From: Bacillota bacterium
GTDB taxonomy: Bacteria; Bacillota; Limnochordia; Limnochordales; DUMU01
Direction of reading: 5' to 3'
Assembly (NCBI GenBank): GCA_012839805.1
Contig: DUMU01000005.1
Span: 95,807 to 159,806, forward strand
Length of the DNA: 64,000 nt
Made by a program: the position numbers and the translations under genes. Shown one piece after another: positions 1 to 8,979 of the stretch. A model generated the notes under the pieces. The model saw only the letters and a list, made by a program, of their open reading frames with translations, made no database searches and was not told the origin of the DNA. Every line of letters starts with the position of its first letter. The first letter of the stretch is position 1.

Positions 1-743
1 TGTCGGCCACCACCCGGCGGCCGCGGCCCGGCGAGGTCCACGGGGTCGACTACTACTTTCTGAGCGACGAGGAGTTCACTCGTTGGATCGAGGAGCACCG
101 GTTCCTCGAGTGGGCGGAATACTGTGGCCGCCGCTATGGCACGCCCCTGCCGTTCATCCAGGAGGCACTGGCCCGGGGTGAAACCGTAGCTTTGGACGTA
201 GAGACGAAAGGAGCCCAAAACATCCGGGCTCGTGTGCCGGAAGCGGTCTTGGTATTCGTGATCCCGCCCTCCTTAGCCGAGTTGCACCACCGGTTGAGAG
301 GAAGGGGAACCGACCCCGAAGATATCATCCGTGAGCGCCTGAAGGGCGCCCTCGAGGAACTACAAAAGATGAAGGATTATGATTATGTGATTCTGAACGA
401 CTCGCTGGAGACGGCGGCCTCCGCCCTGGAGGCGATCGTGCGGGCCGAGCGGTGCCGAGTCGAACGTAGTGACTACCACACGTGGCTCGAGACCATCCGC
501 GGTGAAGCAGAGGAGTTGGAAGCCAACGCGAGTTCAAGGGGGGATGATAGCCGTGTCCATCATCGATCAGCCGCCCATCGAGGTGTTACGGGAAAAGGTG
601 GACAGCCGTTACACGCTGGTGGTGGCGGCGGCCAAACGAGCTCGCCAGCTGGTGAACCAGGCTCAGCCCCTGGTCAACCCGGTCGGGAAGAAGCCGGTGA
701 GCATTGCGCTGGAGGAGATCGCGAACGATCTCATCAAGTATGA
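1..743 (+). CDS. gmk: guanylate kinase (5' partial; frame stays open through most of rpoZ)
   Basis: Frame from base 3 reads SATTRRPRPGEVHGVDYYFLSDEEF...; LDVETKGAQNIR; typical Gmk motifs. Stop only at 741-743, real C-terminus uncertain. Confidence 0.9.
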   Translation, partial: SATTRRPRPGEVHGVDYYFLSDEEFTRWIEEHRFLEWAEYCGRRYGTPLPFIQEALARGETVALDVETKGAQNIRARVPEAVLVFVIPPSLAELHHRLRGRGTDPEDIIRERLKGALEELQKMKDYDYVILNDSLETAASALEAIVRAERCRVERSDYHTWLETIRGEAEELEANASSRGDDSRVHHRSAAHRGVTGKGGQPLHAGGGGGQTSSPAGEPGSAPGQPGREEAGEHCAGGDRERSHQV

Positions 744-768
744 GCGGACCAGGACGGGGATCAAATGA
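544..768 (+). CDS. rpoZ: RNA polymerase omega subunit
   Basis: MIAVSIIDQPPIEVLREKVDSRYTLVVAAAKRARQL...KPVSIALEEIANDLI; start may instead be GTG 553. Confidence 0.9.
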   Translation: MIAVSIIDQPPIEVLREKVDSRYTLVVAAAKRARQLVNQAQPLVNPVGKKPVSIALEEIANDLIKYERTRTGIK

Positions 769-2939
769 ACCCCACCCGTATTGCACGTGTAGTTTTAGAT
801 CGGGCCGGCCCACCTGGGGAACGGCCCTTTGATTACTTGATCCCCGCCGATTGGCCCCAAGAACTGGTCGGCAGCCGGGTGAGGGCTCCTCTCGGCAGGC
901 AAACCGCACCGGGATGGATCATCGAGGTGACCGGAGAGAGCGTGATCCCTTTTAACCAGCTAAAACCGCTCTCCCGGCTGATCGACCCCTTTCCCGCCCT
1001 CAATGAGGACCTTCTGGCCACCGCCCGGCATGTTTCGGCGATCACGCTTGTGCCCTTCTACCTGGCGCTCAAGCTGGTTTCACCACCCGACCGGGGCCGC
1101 GGCTTGGCCACCGGCGGGCGGAGCCGGCGTGGTCGCGAGCCTGGGCCCCCACCGGAGGCGGGACTGGCCCCAGAACTCCTCGAGGTCGCGGCCGCCGGGG
1201 AGGAGCTTGCCGCCGAGGATAGCTTGGAGCTGGCGCCCGCCTCGCCCTTCGTCACCCCCCGGCCGCTCAACCTCACCCCGGCGCAGGAACGGGTGCTGCG
1301 CCGCTTGACGGCCGCGCTGGAGGCCGGAGAGGGGGGCGAGTTCCTGCTTTACGGGGTGACGGGAAGCGGGAAGACCGAAGTCTACCTCCAGCTGATCGAG
1401 CGAGCGGTTGAGAAGGGGCTGGGGGCCATTATCCTGGTCCCCGAGATAGCCCTCACTCCGCAAACAGTAGCTCGTTTCCAGGCCCGTTTCGGCCCGGAGA
1501 AGGTTGCCCTCCTGCATCACCGGCTGCCGGTATCGGAGCGAGCCGACGCCTGGTGGCGGGTGAGAAGGGGAGAGGTCCCCATTGTAATCGGCCCCCGTTC
1601 GGCGGTCTTCGCCCCCGTCCCTCGCCTTGGATTGGTAGTAGTGGATGAGGAACATGAGCCCTCGTACAAACAGGATGAAGCCCCTCGCTACCATGCCCGG
1701 GAGGTAGCCCGGTTTCGGGCCCGATTTCATCGCGGGCTGCTAGTGCTGGGTTCGGCTACGCCTTCCCTGGAAAGTTTCTACGAAGCCAGGACCGGGAGAA
1801 TGCACCTGCTGGAGCTTCCCGAGCGGGTAGGGGCGATGACGATGCCCCGGGTTACCCTGGTAGACTTGCGTCAAGAAGTGTCGACTAGAATGGGAAGCCC
1901 TTTTAGCCGGACGCTCCGGGAGCGGCTGCAAGAGGAAGTCTCCCGTGGCAACCAGGCCATTTTGTTCTTGAACCGGCGGGGAACGGCGTCTTTCCTGCTT
2001 TGCCGCCGCTGCGGGGAGGTGGTGGAGTGTCCCAACTGCCGGGTTTCCCTCACCTACCATGCCCGCCCGGCCTCGTTGCGCTGCCATTACTGCGGGATCA
2101 TCCGGGAGGTGCCCGAGGTGTGCCCGCGTTGCGGAGAGCCAGGCGCCCTGCATCTCCTGGGCATGGGAACCGAGCGGGTGGAGGCCGCGGTGAGAGAACT
2201 GCTTCCCAACGTGCGGGTGGGGCGGCTGGATACCGACTCGGTTCGCCACCGGGGTGCCTACGAGGAGATTCTGGGAAAGTTTGCCCGGCGGGAGTTGGAG
2301 ATACTGGTGGGGACGCAGATGGTGGCCAAGGGGCTCGACTTTCCGGGCGTAACCCTGGTGGGGGTGATCCTGGCCGATACCAGCCTGGGCTTTCCGGATC
2401 TGCGGTGCACGGAACGTACTTTCCAGCTACTAACCCAGGTAGCGGGCAGAGCGGGGAGGATGAGGAGCGGAGGCGAAAACGGCGCAAGGGGAGAAGTAAT
2501 AGTTCAAACCTATAACCCGGAACAGTACAGCATCCTGCTGGCGAGCCGGTTTGACTACCCGGGATTCTACCGGCAGGAGATCACGTTACGCCGTCTGCTC
2601 CGCTACCCCCCCTTCACTTCCCTCGCTCGCCTCGTCTTTTCGGGCCCTCAGGAGGCGGAGGTACAGGACAAGAGCCGGCAGGTCGCCCAAGAACTGTTGC
2701 GACTGGGGGCGACGACCGTCAAGGAGTGGGAGGGGGAGGCGGAAGTGGAGTTGATCGGGCCGGCCCCGGCCCCTCTTTCTCGCCTGCAGCGACGGTACCG
2801 GTGGCATTTGCTCCTCAAGGCGCTGACGCGCGATCGTCTTCTGGAATTCTTGTGGGAATGGCAAAAAAGCCACCCCTCTCGGGAGCGGGGAGGGAAAGTA
2901 AGAATCAGTATCGACATCGATCCCGCTTCAATGTTATGA
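765..2939 (+). CDS. priA: primosomal protein N' (PriA helicase)
   Basis: GVTGSGKTEVYLQ Walker A, DEEH box, paired Cys zinc motifs; follows gmk-rpoZ. Confidence 0.95.
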   Translation: MNPTRIARVVLDRAGPPGERPFDYLIPADWPQELVGSRVRAPLGRQTAPGWIIEVTGESVIPFNQLKPLSRLIDPFPALNEDLLATARHVSAITLVPFYLALKLVSPPDRGRGLATGGRSRRGREPGPPPEAGLAPELLEVAAAGEELAAEDSLELAPASPFVTPRPLNLTPAQERVLRRLTAALEAGEGGEFLLYGVTGSGKTEVYLQLIERAVEKGLGAIILVPEIALTPQTVARFQARFGPEKVALLHHRLPVSERADAWWRVRRGEVPIVIGPRSAVFAPVPRLGLVVVDEEHEPSYKQDEAPRYHAREVARFRARFHRGLLVLGSATPSLESFYEARTGRMHLLELPERVGAMTMPRVTLVDLRQEVSTRMGSPFSRTLRERLQEEVSRGNQAILFLNRRGTASFLLCRRCGEVVECPNCRVSLTYHARPASLRCHYCGIIREVPEVCPRCGEPGALHLLGMGTERVEAAVRELLPNVRVGRLDTDSVRHRGAYEEILGKFARRELEILVGTQMVAKGLDFPGVTLVGVILADTSLGFPDLRCTERTFQLLTQVAGRAGRMRSGGENGARGEVIVQTYNPEQYSILLASRFDYPGFYRQEITLRRLLRYPPFTSLARLVFSGPQEAEVQDKSRQVAQELLRLGATTVKEWEGEAEVELIGPAPAPLSRLQRRYRWHLLLKALTRDRLLEFLWEWQKSHPSRERGGKVRISIDIDPASML

Positions 2940-2974
2940 TCGCGTGTCGGAGGCGGGGAGGGAGAGGCAGGAGA

Positions 2975-3544
2975 ATGGCAATTCTGAATATTCGACGAGA
3001 AGGTGACCCGGTACTGCGCCAGGTGGCACGACCGGTGCCGAAGGTCACCCGGCGGATCAAGAAGCTCATCAAGGACATGGGCGAGACCATGTATCATGCT
3101 AACGGCATCGGCCTGGCCGCTCCTCAGGTGGGAGTGGGAGAACGGGTCATAGTGGTCGACGCGGGGGACGGTTTGTACGCCCTGGTTAACCCGCGCTTAG
3201 AAAAAGAAGAAGGTAGGGAAGTGGACGTGGAGGGTTGCTTGAGCCTGCCCGGGGTGCTGGGTTACGTGGAACGGGCGGCCCGGGTGGTGGTAAGCGGCCT
3301 GGACGAAGATGGCCGTCCAAGGAGGCTGGAAGCGGAAGGCCTGCTCGCCCGGGTTTTCCAGCACGAGATAGACCACCTCGACGGCGTTCTTTTCACGGAC
3401 AAGGCCACCATGGTTTGGAAAGAAGCTGACGAGAAGATCCACGGGGAAGCCGGCGCGCCCGGTTCTCCGTACGGTCCGGATCAGGAGGAGCAGGGATGCG
3501 TCTCGTCTTCATGGGAACCCCCCGGTTCGCGGTGCCGAGCCTGA
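2975..3544 (+). CDS. def: peptide deformylase
   Basis: GIGLAAPQVG, EGCLSLPG, HEIDHLDG motifs; ATG at 2975 inside longer ORF. Confidence 0.93.
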   Translation: MAILNIRREGDPVLRQVARPVPKVTRRIKKLIKDMGETMYHANGIGLAAPQVGVGERVIVVDAGDGLYALVNPRLEKEEGREVDVEGCLSLPGVLGYVERAARVVVSGLDEDGRPRRLEAEGLLARVFQHEIDHLDGVLFTDKATMVWKEADEKIHGEAGAPGSPYGPDQEEQGCVSSSWEPPGSRCRA

Positions 3545-4449
3545 AGCGTTTGGTAGACTCCGGCCACCAGGTAGGGTTGGTAGTCACCCAACCCGATCGC
3601 CCGGCCGGGCGAGGGCGTCATCCGACGCCACCGCCGGTGAAAGAGGCGGCAAGGGTCCTGGGGCTTTCCGTGTTACAGCCTGAAAAGCTCTCCCAGCCCG
3701 AGGTGAAAGAAGCCGTCCGGTCGTTAGGCCCGGAGGCGATCTGCGTGGTCGCTTTCGGGCAGAAGATACCCAAGTGGCTCCTGGCTTTACCCAGGTTCGG
3801 TTGTATAAACGTTCATCCTTCGCTCCTGCCCCGCTGGCGGGGGGCAGCTCCCATCACCGCGGCCCTGCTCGCCGGCGACCGGGAGACCGGGGTCTCCACC
3901 ATGCTTCTTGATGAGGGTTGGGATACCGGTCCTGTTTTGCTTCAACGGCCGACTCCGATCGGCCCCGAGGAGAATGCCGGTGAACTGGAGGCACGCTTGG
4001 CCGAAATGGGAGCAGATCTCCTGGTGGAGACCCTGGCAGAGCTGGCAGCAGGCCGGCTGCGGCCCAAGCCCCAGCCCGAAGAGGGGGCGTGTTACGCACC
4101 GCGGTTCACCGGTACCGATGGCTTGCTTTCTTTCGATCGGCCCGCGGAGGAGCTGGTACGGCGAGTACGGGCGTTTACTCCGGAACCGGGGGCTTATACC
4201 TTCCACAAAGGGACCCGGCTACGGGTCTGGCGAGCCCGGCTGGCGTCACCGGCCGCAGTCGAACCCGCCGCCGCCCTCCCCGGTGAGGTGGTGGCTACCG
4301 AACCCGGCCTGATCGTGCAAGCCAGCCCGGGGCGGCTGGTACTGGAGATTCTCCAGCCGGCGGGCAAGCGTCCCATGACCGCGGCGGAGTACCTGCGGGG
4401 GCACCCTTTACACCCGGGCGACCGTCTGGGTAGGGAGGCAGAGGGCTAA
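3496..4449 (+). CDS. fmt: methionyl-tRNA formyltransferase
   Basis: MRLVFMGTPRFAVPSL; NVHPSLLPRWRGAAPI; overlaps def end. Confidence 0.95.
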   Translation: MRLVFMGTPRFAVPSLKRLVDSGHQVGLVVTQPDRPAGRGRHPTPPPVKEAARVLGLSVLQPEKLSQPEVKEAVRSLGPEAICVVAFGQKIPKWLLALPRFGCINVHPSLLPRWRGAAPITAALLAGDRETGVSTMLLDEGWDTGPVLLQRPTPIGPEENAGELEARLAEMGADLLVETLAELAAGRLRPKPQPEEGACYAPRFTGTDGLLSFDRPAEELVRRVRAFTPEPGAYTFHKGTRLRVWRARLASPAAVEPAAALPGEVVATEPGLIVQASPGRLVLEILQPAGKRPMTAAEYLRGHPLHPGDRLGREAEG

Positions 4450-5870
4450 TGTCTTCGCGCGGCCGCTGCTCCCGAGCGGCAACCGGTGCCCTCGGGGCGC
4501 GCGACGTGGCCCTGGAGGTCCTGGAGGCGGTGGACGAGAAGGGCGCGTTTACGGCCCTCAGCCTCCGGTCCAGGCTGGACCGGTCGGGTTTCGACCCGCG
4601 CGAGAGCGCGTTTGCCACCCAACTGGTATACGGCACGCTCCGGTGGCTTTTGCGGCTGGATTGGCATTTGCAGCTGGTGCTGGACCGCCCCCTCGCCTCC
4701 GTTGACCCGCGGGTGCGCAATGTGCTCCGGCTCGGTCTCTACCAGGCCCTCTTTCTGCAGAGTGTACCGGGGCCGGTGGCGGTGAACGAAAGCGTGGAGC
4801 TGGCCCGGCGCTGGGGGGAAGGCCGGGCGGCCGGCCTCGTGAACGCCGTTCTCCGCCGTGCCCTCAGTCTGGACGCCAAAAGGCTTCTGCCTTCTTTTCG
4901 GGAACATCCCGTCGACCATCTTTCTCTTCGTTACTCCCATCCACGCTGGCTGGTGAAACGGTGGTGGGACCGGCTGGGCTATCCGGAGGTGGTGCGGCTC
5001 CTGTGGGCCAACAACCGCTGGCCACCCATGGTCTTGCGGGCCAATCGCTTGCGCACCACCGGATCCGAGCTGGTCGCCCGGCTTAGGGCCGCCGGCCTCG
5101 ACGCGCGGCCGGGACGCTGGGTCCCGGAGGCGGTGCGGGTCAGCCGCTTCCCGGCGCCGGAACGGTCGGAGTTATATCGGGAGGGGCTTTTCCAGGTACA
5201 GGACGAAAGCTCCATGCTGGTAGCCTACGCAGTGGCTCCCCGGCCGGGCGATCTGGTACTGGACCTCTGTAGTGCTCCGGGCGGGAAGAGTACCCATCTG
5301 GCGGAGCATATGGGAAACGTGGGCCGGGTGATCGCCTTTGACCCCCATCCGGGGAAGCTCCGGCTGGTGGCCGGCGCCGCCGCCCGTCTCGGGCTTTCCA
5401 TCGTGGAGACGCAGGTGGCCGACGCCCGGACCGTCACGGGCTGGCAGGCCGACCGGGTGCTGGTCGATGCCCCCTGTAGTGGCCTCGGGGTCATCCGGCG
5501 ACGTCCCGAGTTGCGCTGGCGGCAATCCCCCGAGCGCATCGCCGAACTCGTGAAGCTGCAACGGGAAATCCTGGCCAACGCCGCCCGGCTGGTCAAGCCC
5601 GGAGGAATCCTCGTCTACAGCACGTGCACCACCGAGCCGGAGGAGAACGAGGGTAACCTTCGTTGGTTCATCCAGAATCATCCTTCCTTTCACGCCGACT
5701 CGCTCTTACCCTACCTACCCCCGGATGCCGCCAGGGTGCTGCTAGAGGGAGTTCCCCGCGAGGAAGGTCGAGCCCGGGGTGAAGAAGGGGCCATGATTCA
5801 GCTTTGGCCCCACCGGCACGGCACCGATGGGTTTTTCCTGGCCCGGCTCCGCCGCCGGGAAAGCGGCTAA
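4449..5870 (+). CDS. rsmB: 16S rRNA m5C methyltransferase RsmB/Sun
   Basis: NusB-like N-terminus, LDLCSAPGGKSTHLAE, DAPCSGLGVIRRRPELRW, STCTTEPEENE. Confidence 0.95.
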   Translation: MSSRGRCSRAATGALGARDVALEVLEAVDEKGAFTALSLRSRLDRSGFDPRESAFATQLVYGTLRWLLRLDWHLQLVLDRPLASVDPRVRNVLRLGLYQALFLQSVPGPVAVNESVELARRWGEGRAAGLVNAVLRRALSLDAKRLLPSFREHPVDHLSLRYSHPRWLVKRWWDRLGYPEVVRLLWANNRWPPMVLRANRLRTTGSELVARLRAAGLDARPGRWVPEAVRVSRFPAPERSELYREGLFQVQDESSMLVAYAVAPRPGDLVLDLCSAPGGKSTHLAEHMGNVGRVIAFDPHPGKLRLVAGAAARLGLSIVETQVADARTVTGWQADRVLVDAPCSGLGVIRRRPELRWRQSPERIAELVKLQREILANAARLVKPGGILVYSTCTTEPEENEGNLRWFIQNHPSFHADSLLPYLPPDAARVLLEGVPREEGRARGEEGAMIQLWPHRHGTDGFFLARLRRRESG

Positions 5871-5916
5871 AAGGGTCACCGTTTTGCCACTTTTTGATTC
5901 ACTCTGTCCAGGTTTG

Positions 5917-5946
5917 GCAGGGTATTCCGGTGCGGAAGGCGAATCT
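5917..5946 (+). promoter_or_regulatory. candidate sigma-H-type promoter for spo0A (gcAGGGTAT-N12-ggcGAATct)
   Basis: One mismatch to RnAGGAwWW-N11/12-RnnGAATww, directly upstream of spo0A. Confidence 0.3.
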
Positions 5947-5981
5947 CTCTTTTTGGAAACACTCTTTGCCGACCAGTTGAG

Positions 5982-6905
5982 GTGGAACAGGTGGGAAACA
6001 TTCGCATTTTGCTGGCCGACAACAACGCCGAACTTTGCGAGTTACTATCCCAGTACCTCAACGAACGGGAAGGCCTGGAGGTAGTGGGGATCGCGTACGA
6101 CGGGGTTCAGGCGCTGGAGCGTATCGAGGAGCTCGATCCGGATGTAGTCCTTCTCGACATCACCATGCCCCAGCTGGATGGGATTGCCGTAATGGAAAGG
6201 ATCCCCTCCCTCAACCTGACGACACTGCCTCATGTCATTGTAGTTACGGCCTTTGGCCGGGAGGACATCCTGCAGCGCTTTACCGAGCTGGGCGCCGATT
6301 ACTTTGTCATCAAACCTTTCGATCTGGAATTGCTCGCCCGGCGGATCCTGGAGTTCGGGCGCTTGCCCCGCCGGCCCAATCCGGCGAGGGGCGAGGGTGC
6401 CCAGGAAGCCGCGTCGACGGCCTTGCCGGCCATGCCCCATTCTGCCCCGAGCGGAATGGCGACCGGCGCCGGCAGCCGGCAGTTGCGGGGGCGGCGGGAG
6501 GAGCCGGAGGACCTCTCCAGGGAAGCCCGCCTCACTTTGCTGCTGCATGAGATGGGTGTTCCGCCCCATTTCAAAGGTTATGCGTGCCTGCGGGATGCGG
6601 TCTTGATGGTACTGGAGAACCCAAGCCTGATGGGCGGCGGCTTGACCAAGGAGCTATACCCGCGCCTCGGGGAAAAACACCGGGCCAGTGCCGGCGCGGT
6701 GGAGGCGGCCATCCGGAATGCCATCGTAACCGCCTGGGAAAGGGGCAACCGGGAGTTCTTGCGGGAACTTATAAACCCGACCAGGAGCGCGAATGGCGAT
6801 TCCCTTCCCACCAACTCGCTGGTTATCGCGAAACTCGCGGAACGGCTTCGCCTGGGAGACGCCTGGAACGCCCGGTCCCGTCCCGAGGCCGGCCGGAGAC
6901 AGTAA
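5982..6905 (+). CDS. spo0A: sporulation master response regulator Spo0A
   Basis: Receiver domain (DITMPQLDG, KPFD) plus Spo0A effector domain: LLHEMGVPPHFKGYACLRDAVLMV...LTKELYPRLGEKHRASAGAVEAAIRNAIVTAWERGN...PTNSLVIAKLAERLRL. Confidence 0.93.
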   Translation: MEQVGNIRILLADNNAELCELLSQYLNEREGLEVVGIAYDGVQALERIEELDPDVVLLDITMPQLDGIAVMERIPSLNLTTLPHVIVVTAFGREDILQRFTELGADYFVIKPFDLELLARRILEFGRLPRRPNPARGEGAQEAASTALPAMPHSAPSGMATGAGSRQLRGRREEPEDLSREARLTLLLHEMGVPPHFKGYACLRDAVLMVLENPSLMGGGLTKELYPRLGEKHRASAGAVEAAIRNAIVTAWERGNREFLRELINPTRSANGDSLPTNSLVIAKLAERLRLGDAWNARSRPEAGRRQ

Positions 6906-6923
6906 TGAGGCGATAGCAAAAAA

Positions 6924-7001
6924 TGGTCGGGGCGACTGGATTTGAACCAGCGACCTCACGGTCCCGAACCGTGCGCTCTGGCCAAGCTGAGCTACGCCCC
7001 G
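6924..7001 (-). tRNA. tRNA-Pro (anticodon CGG), CCA encoded
   Basis: Reverse complement CGGGGCGTAGCTCAGCTTGGCCAGAGCGCACGGTTCGGGACCGTGAGGTCGCTGGTTCAAATCCAGTCGCCCCGACCA; acceptor, anticodon and T arms pair. Confidence 0.95.
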
Positions 7002-7013
7002 ACTTACCCTGTC

Positions 7014-7042
7014 ATTCTACGTTCACGATTGGCCATTGTCAA
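7014..7042 (-). promoter_or_regulatory. sigma-A-like promoter for tRNA-Pro (TTGACA-N17-TAGAAT)
   Basis: Minus-strand TTGACA at 7037-7042, TAGAAT at 7014-7019, 17-nt spacer, just upstream of tRNA. Confidence 0.75.
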
Positions 7043-7292
7043 GGCGGATCGGCAGACCCAGTTCGTCGCGGGCAAAGCGAAGAAAACGCAAGAGCGAGCG
7101 ACGGAGGCGGCGCCGGTATTCCGGGCACCGGCCCGAACCCGCCACGAACTCGTCTACGTCCGTGAGCGTGCTTTTAGCCAGCAGGTGGCGCAGGAAACGA
7201 CTGGCGTCTCCCACGGCCGCCTCCTCCGACCGGAAGCCATTCTCCAACAAGTAGTCGAGGTAGCCGGTAAGCAAGTAGATGCGGGTCCGCAC
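7023..7292 (-). CDS. small protein resembling the N-terminal core-binding (SAM-like) domain of tyrosine recombinases
   Basis: GTG at 7292 preceded by AGGAGGTGTGAT; VRTRIYLLTGYLDYLLENGFRSEEAAVGDASRFLRHLL...RRLRRSLLRFLRFARDEL. Confidence 0.6.
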   Translation of the reverse strand: MRTRIYLLTGYLDYLLENGFRSEEAAVGDASRFLRHLLAKSTLTDVDEFVAGSGRCPEYRRRLRRSLLRFLRFARDELGLPIRLDNGQS

Positions 7293-7343
7293 GGGGATCA
7301 CACCTCCTGCCCGTGTTATCATGGGTAAGGAGAGAGGGGACGT

Positions 7344-8453
7344 ATGATACAAAACTTTGACTATGCAGAGGGTCCCGGTTCAGCGCCAGGGTCGGGCCCG
7401 CGGCCGGCCCGTCCTGGCTTGAGCGGGCTTTCCCCGGACGAACTGGAAACCCTGGTCGCTGCCTGGGGCGAGCCGGCCTACCGGGCCCGCCAGTTGTTCA
7501 GCTGGGTCCATGGCGGCCGGGCCCGGAGTTTCGCAGAGATGAGCAACCTCCCCCTGGGCTTGCGCGAAACCCTGGCGGTGCGCGCGGTCCTGGACACCCT
7601 TACCATCCTGGAACGTCGAAAAGCCCGGGACGGCACGACTAAGTATCTTTTCCGCCTCTCTGACGGGGAAACCGTGGAGGCGGTATGGATTCCGGCTCCG
7701 GGACGGCGGACGGTCTGTCTTTCCTCGCAAGTTGGCTGCGCGATCGGGTGCCGCTTTTGTGCGACCGGTTGGGGCGGCCTGGTGCGGAACCTGACGGCCG
7801 CGGAAATCGTGGACCAGGTGCGCCTGATCGCCCGCGATACCGGCCAGCGACCCACCAACCTGGTCTTCATGGGGATGGGGGAACCGCTCGCCAATTACGG
7901 GAACGTCCGCCGGGCGATGGAGTTGCTGCACGCGCCCGCCGGGTTTGGAATCGGCTGGCGCCACCACACTCTTTCCACCAGCGGGATTGTTCCGGGAATC
8001 CGGCGTCTGGCCGGGGAGCGGCTCCCAATTACGCTTGCCGTCTCCCTGCACGCGGCCGACGACGAGACGAGGAGTATGCTCGTACCCGTGAATCGCCGGT
8101 GGCCCATCTCTGAACTGCTCAAGGCCTGCCGGGAGTACGTTGCTTGCACCGGCCGGCGAATTAGTTTTGAATATGTGCTGATACGGGGGGTAAACGACAC
8201 CCGGCGGGATGCCCGGCGCCTGGCCGGGTTGCTCGCCGGGATTCTCAGCCACGTTAATCTGATCCCCTTGAACCGGGTACCCGAGGTCGGCTGGGAGGCC
8301 CCTCCTCCCGCCCGGCAGAGAGAGTTCGCCCGTCTCCTGGAAGAAGCAGGCCTTTCGGTAACGTTGAGGCAGGAGCGAGGCGGGGAGATCGAGGCGGCCT
8401 GCGGACAGCTAAGACGGCGATACGCTCCCGCACCGTCCGGGGTAGGGGTGTGA
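7344..8453 (+). CDS. rlmN: 23S rRNA/tRNA adenine C2 methyltransferase, radical SAM
   Basis: CAIGCRFCATG radical SAM motif, NLVFMGMGEPLANY; rlmN synteny. Confidence 0.95.
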   Translation: MIQNFDYAEGPGSAPGSGPRPARPGLSGLSPDELETLVAAWGEPAYRARQLFSWVHGGRARSFAEMSNLPLGLRETLAVRAVLDTLTILERRKARDGTTKYLFRLSDGETVEAVWIPAPGRRTVCLSSQVGCAIGCRFCATGWGGLVRNLTAAEIVDQVRLIARDTGQRPTNLVFMGMGEPLANYGNVRRAMELLHAPAGFGIGWRHHTLSTSGIVPGIRRLAGERLPITLAVSLHAADDETRSMLVPVNRRWPISELLKACREYVACTGRRISFEYVLIRGVNDTRRDARRLAGLLAGILSHVNLIPLNRVPEVGWEAPPPARQREFARLLEEAGLSVTLRQERGGEIEAACGQLRRRYAPAPSGVGV

Positions 8454-8454
8454 G

Positions 8455-8979
8455 ATGCCCTCCTGGGAGTGGGTATGGCATTTCGCCTGGCTGGCCGCCT
8501 CGTATGCTTTTTTGGGGTGGGTACTGCGGGCGGCCCGTGACTGGTTGGAGGGGGGTGAGCCGGCCGGGCTTGCCGCCGGCCAGCCCCCGGCCGGGATCGA
8601 GCGGGTTACTCCGCCCGTCGCCGGAGAGGTTAAGGAGGAAGCAGTCTCTCTGGTTTTCCGGATCGTACGAGGGCAGCTGGAACTACCGGAGGCGGAGACG
8701 ACCGGGAAGTCCGGCGAAACGGTGGTAGTGCCGGTACATCACGGTGAGGCGCTGGTGGGGCGGGGTTCCGGTAACGATGTTCGCGTCTTCGATCCTTACG
8801 TGAGTGCTCGCCATCTACGATTGCTGGTGACCACGGGGAGGGTTACGGTGGAGGATCTCGGGAGTCGTAACGGAACCTGGATAAATGGACGACGGCTCGG
8901 CGAGCCGGCCGTTCTCGAGCCCGGGGACGAGATCCGGCTGGGCGAGACGCGACTGCGGTGGTTGGGATGGTCCGACTGA
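8455..8979 (+). CDS. membrane-anchored FHA-domain protein
   Basis: N-terminal hydrophobic helix; LVGRGSGNDVRVFDPYVSARHLRL...VEDLGSRNGTWINGRRL FHA core. Confidence 0.9.
   Translation: MPSWEWVWHFAWLAASYAFLGWVLRAARDWLEGGEPAGLAAGQPPAGIERVTPPVAGEVKEEAVSLVFRIVRGQLELPEAETTGKSGETVVVPVHHGEALVGRGSGNDVRVFDPYVSARHLRLLVTTGRVTVEDLGSRNGTWINGRRLGEPAVLEPGDEIRLGETRLRWLGWSD

Noticed and set aside
6942-7328. 128-aa plus-strand ORF over tRNA-Pro
   Set aside because: Overlaps tRNA and antisense to the better supported minus ORF with RBS
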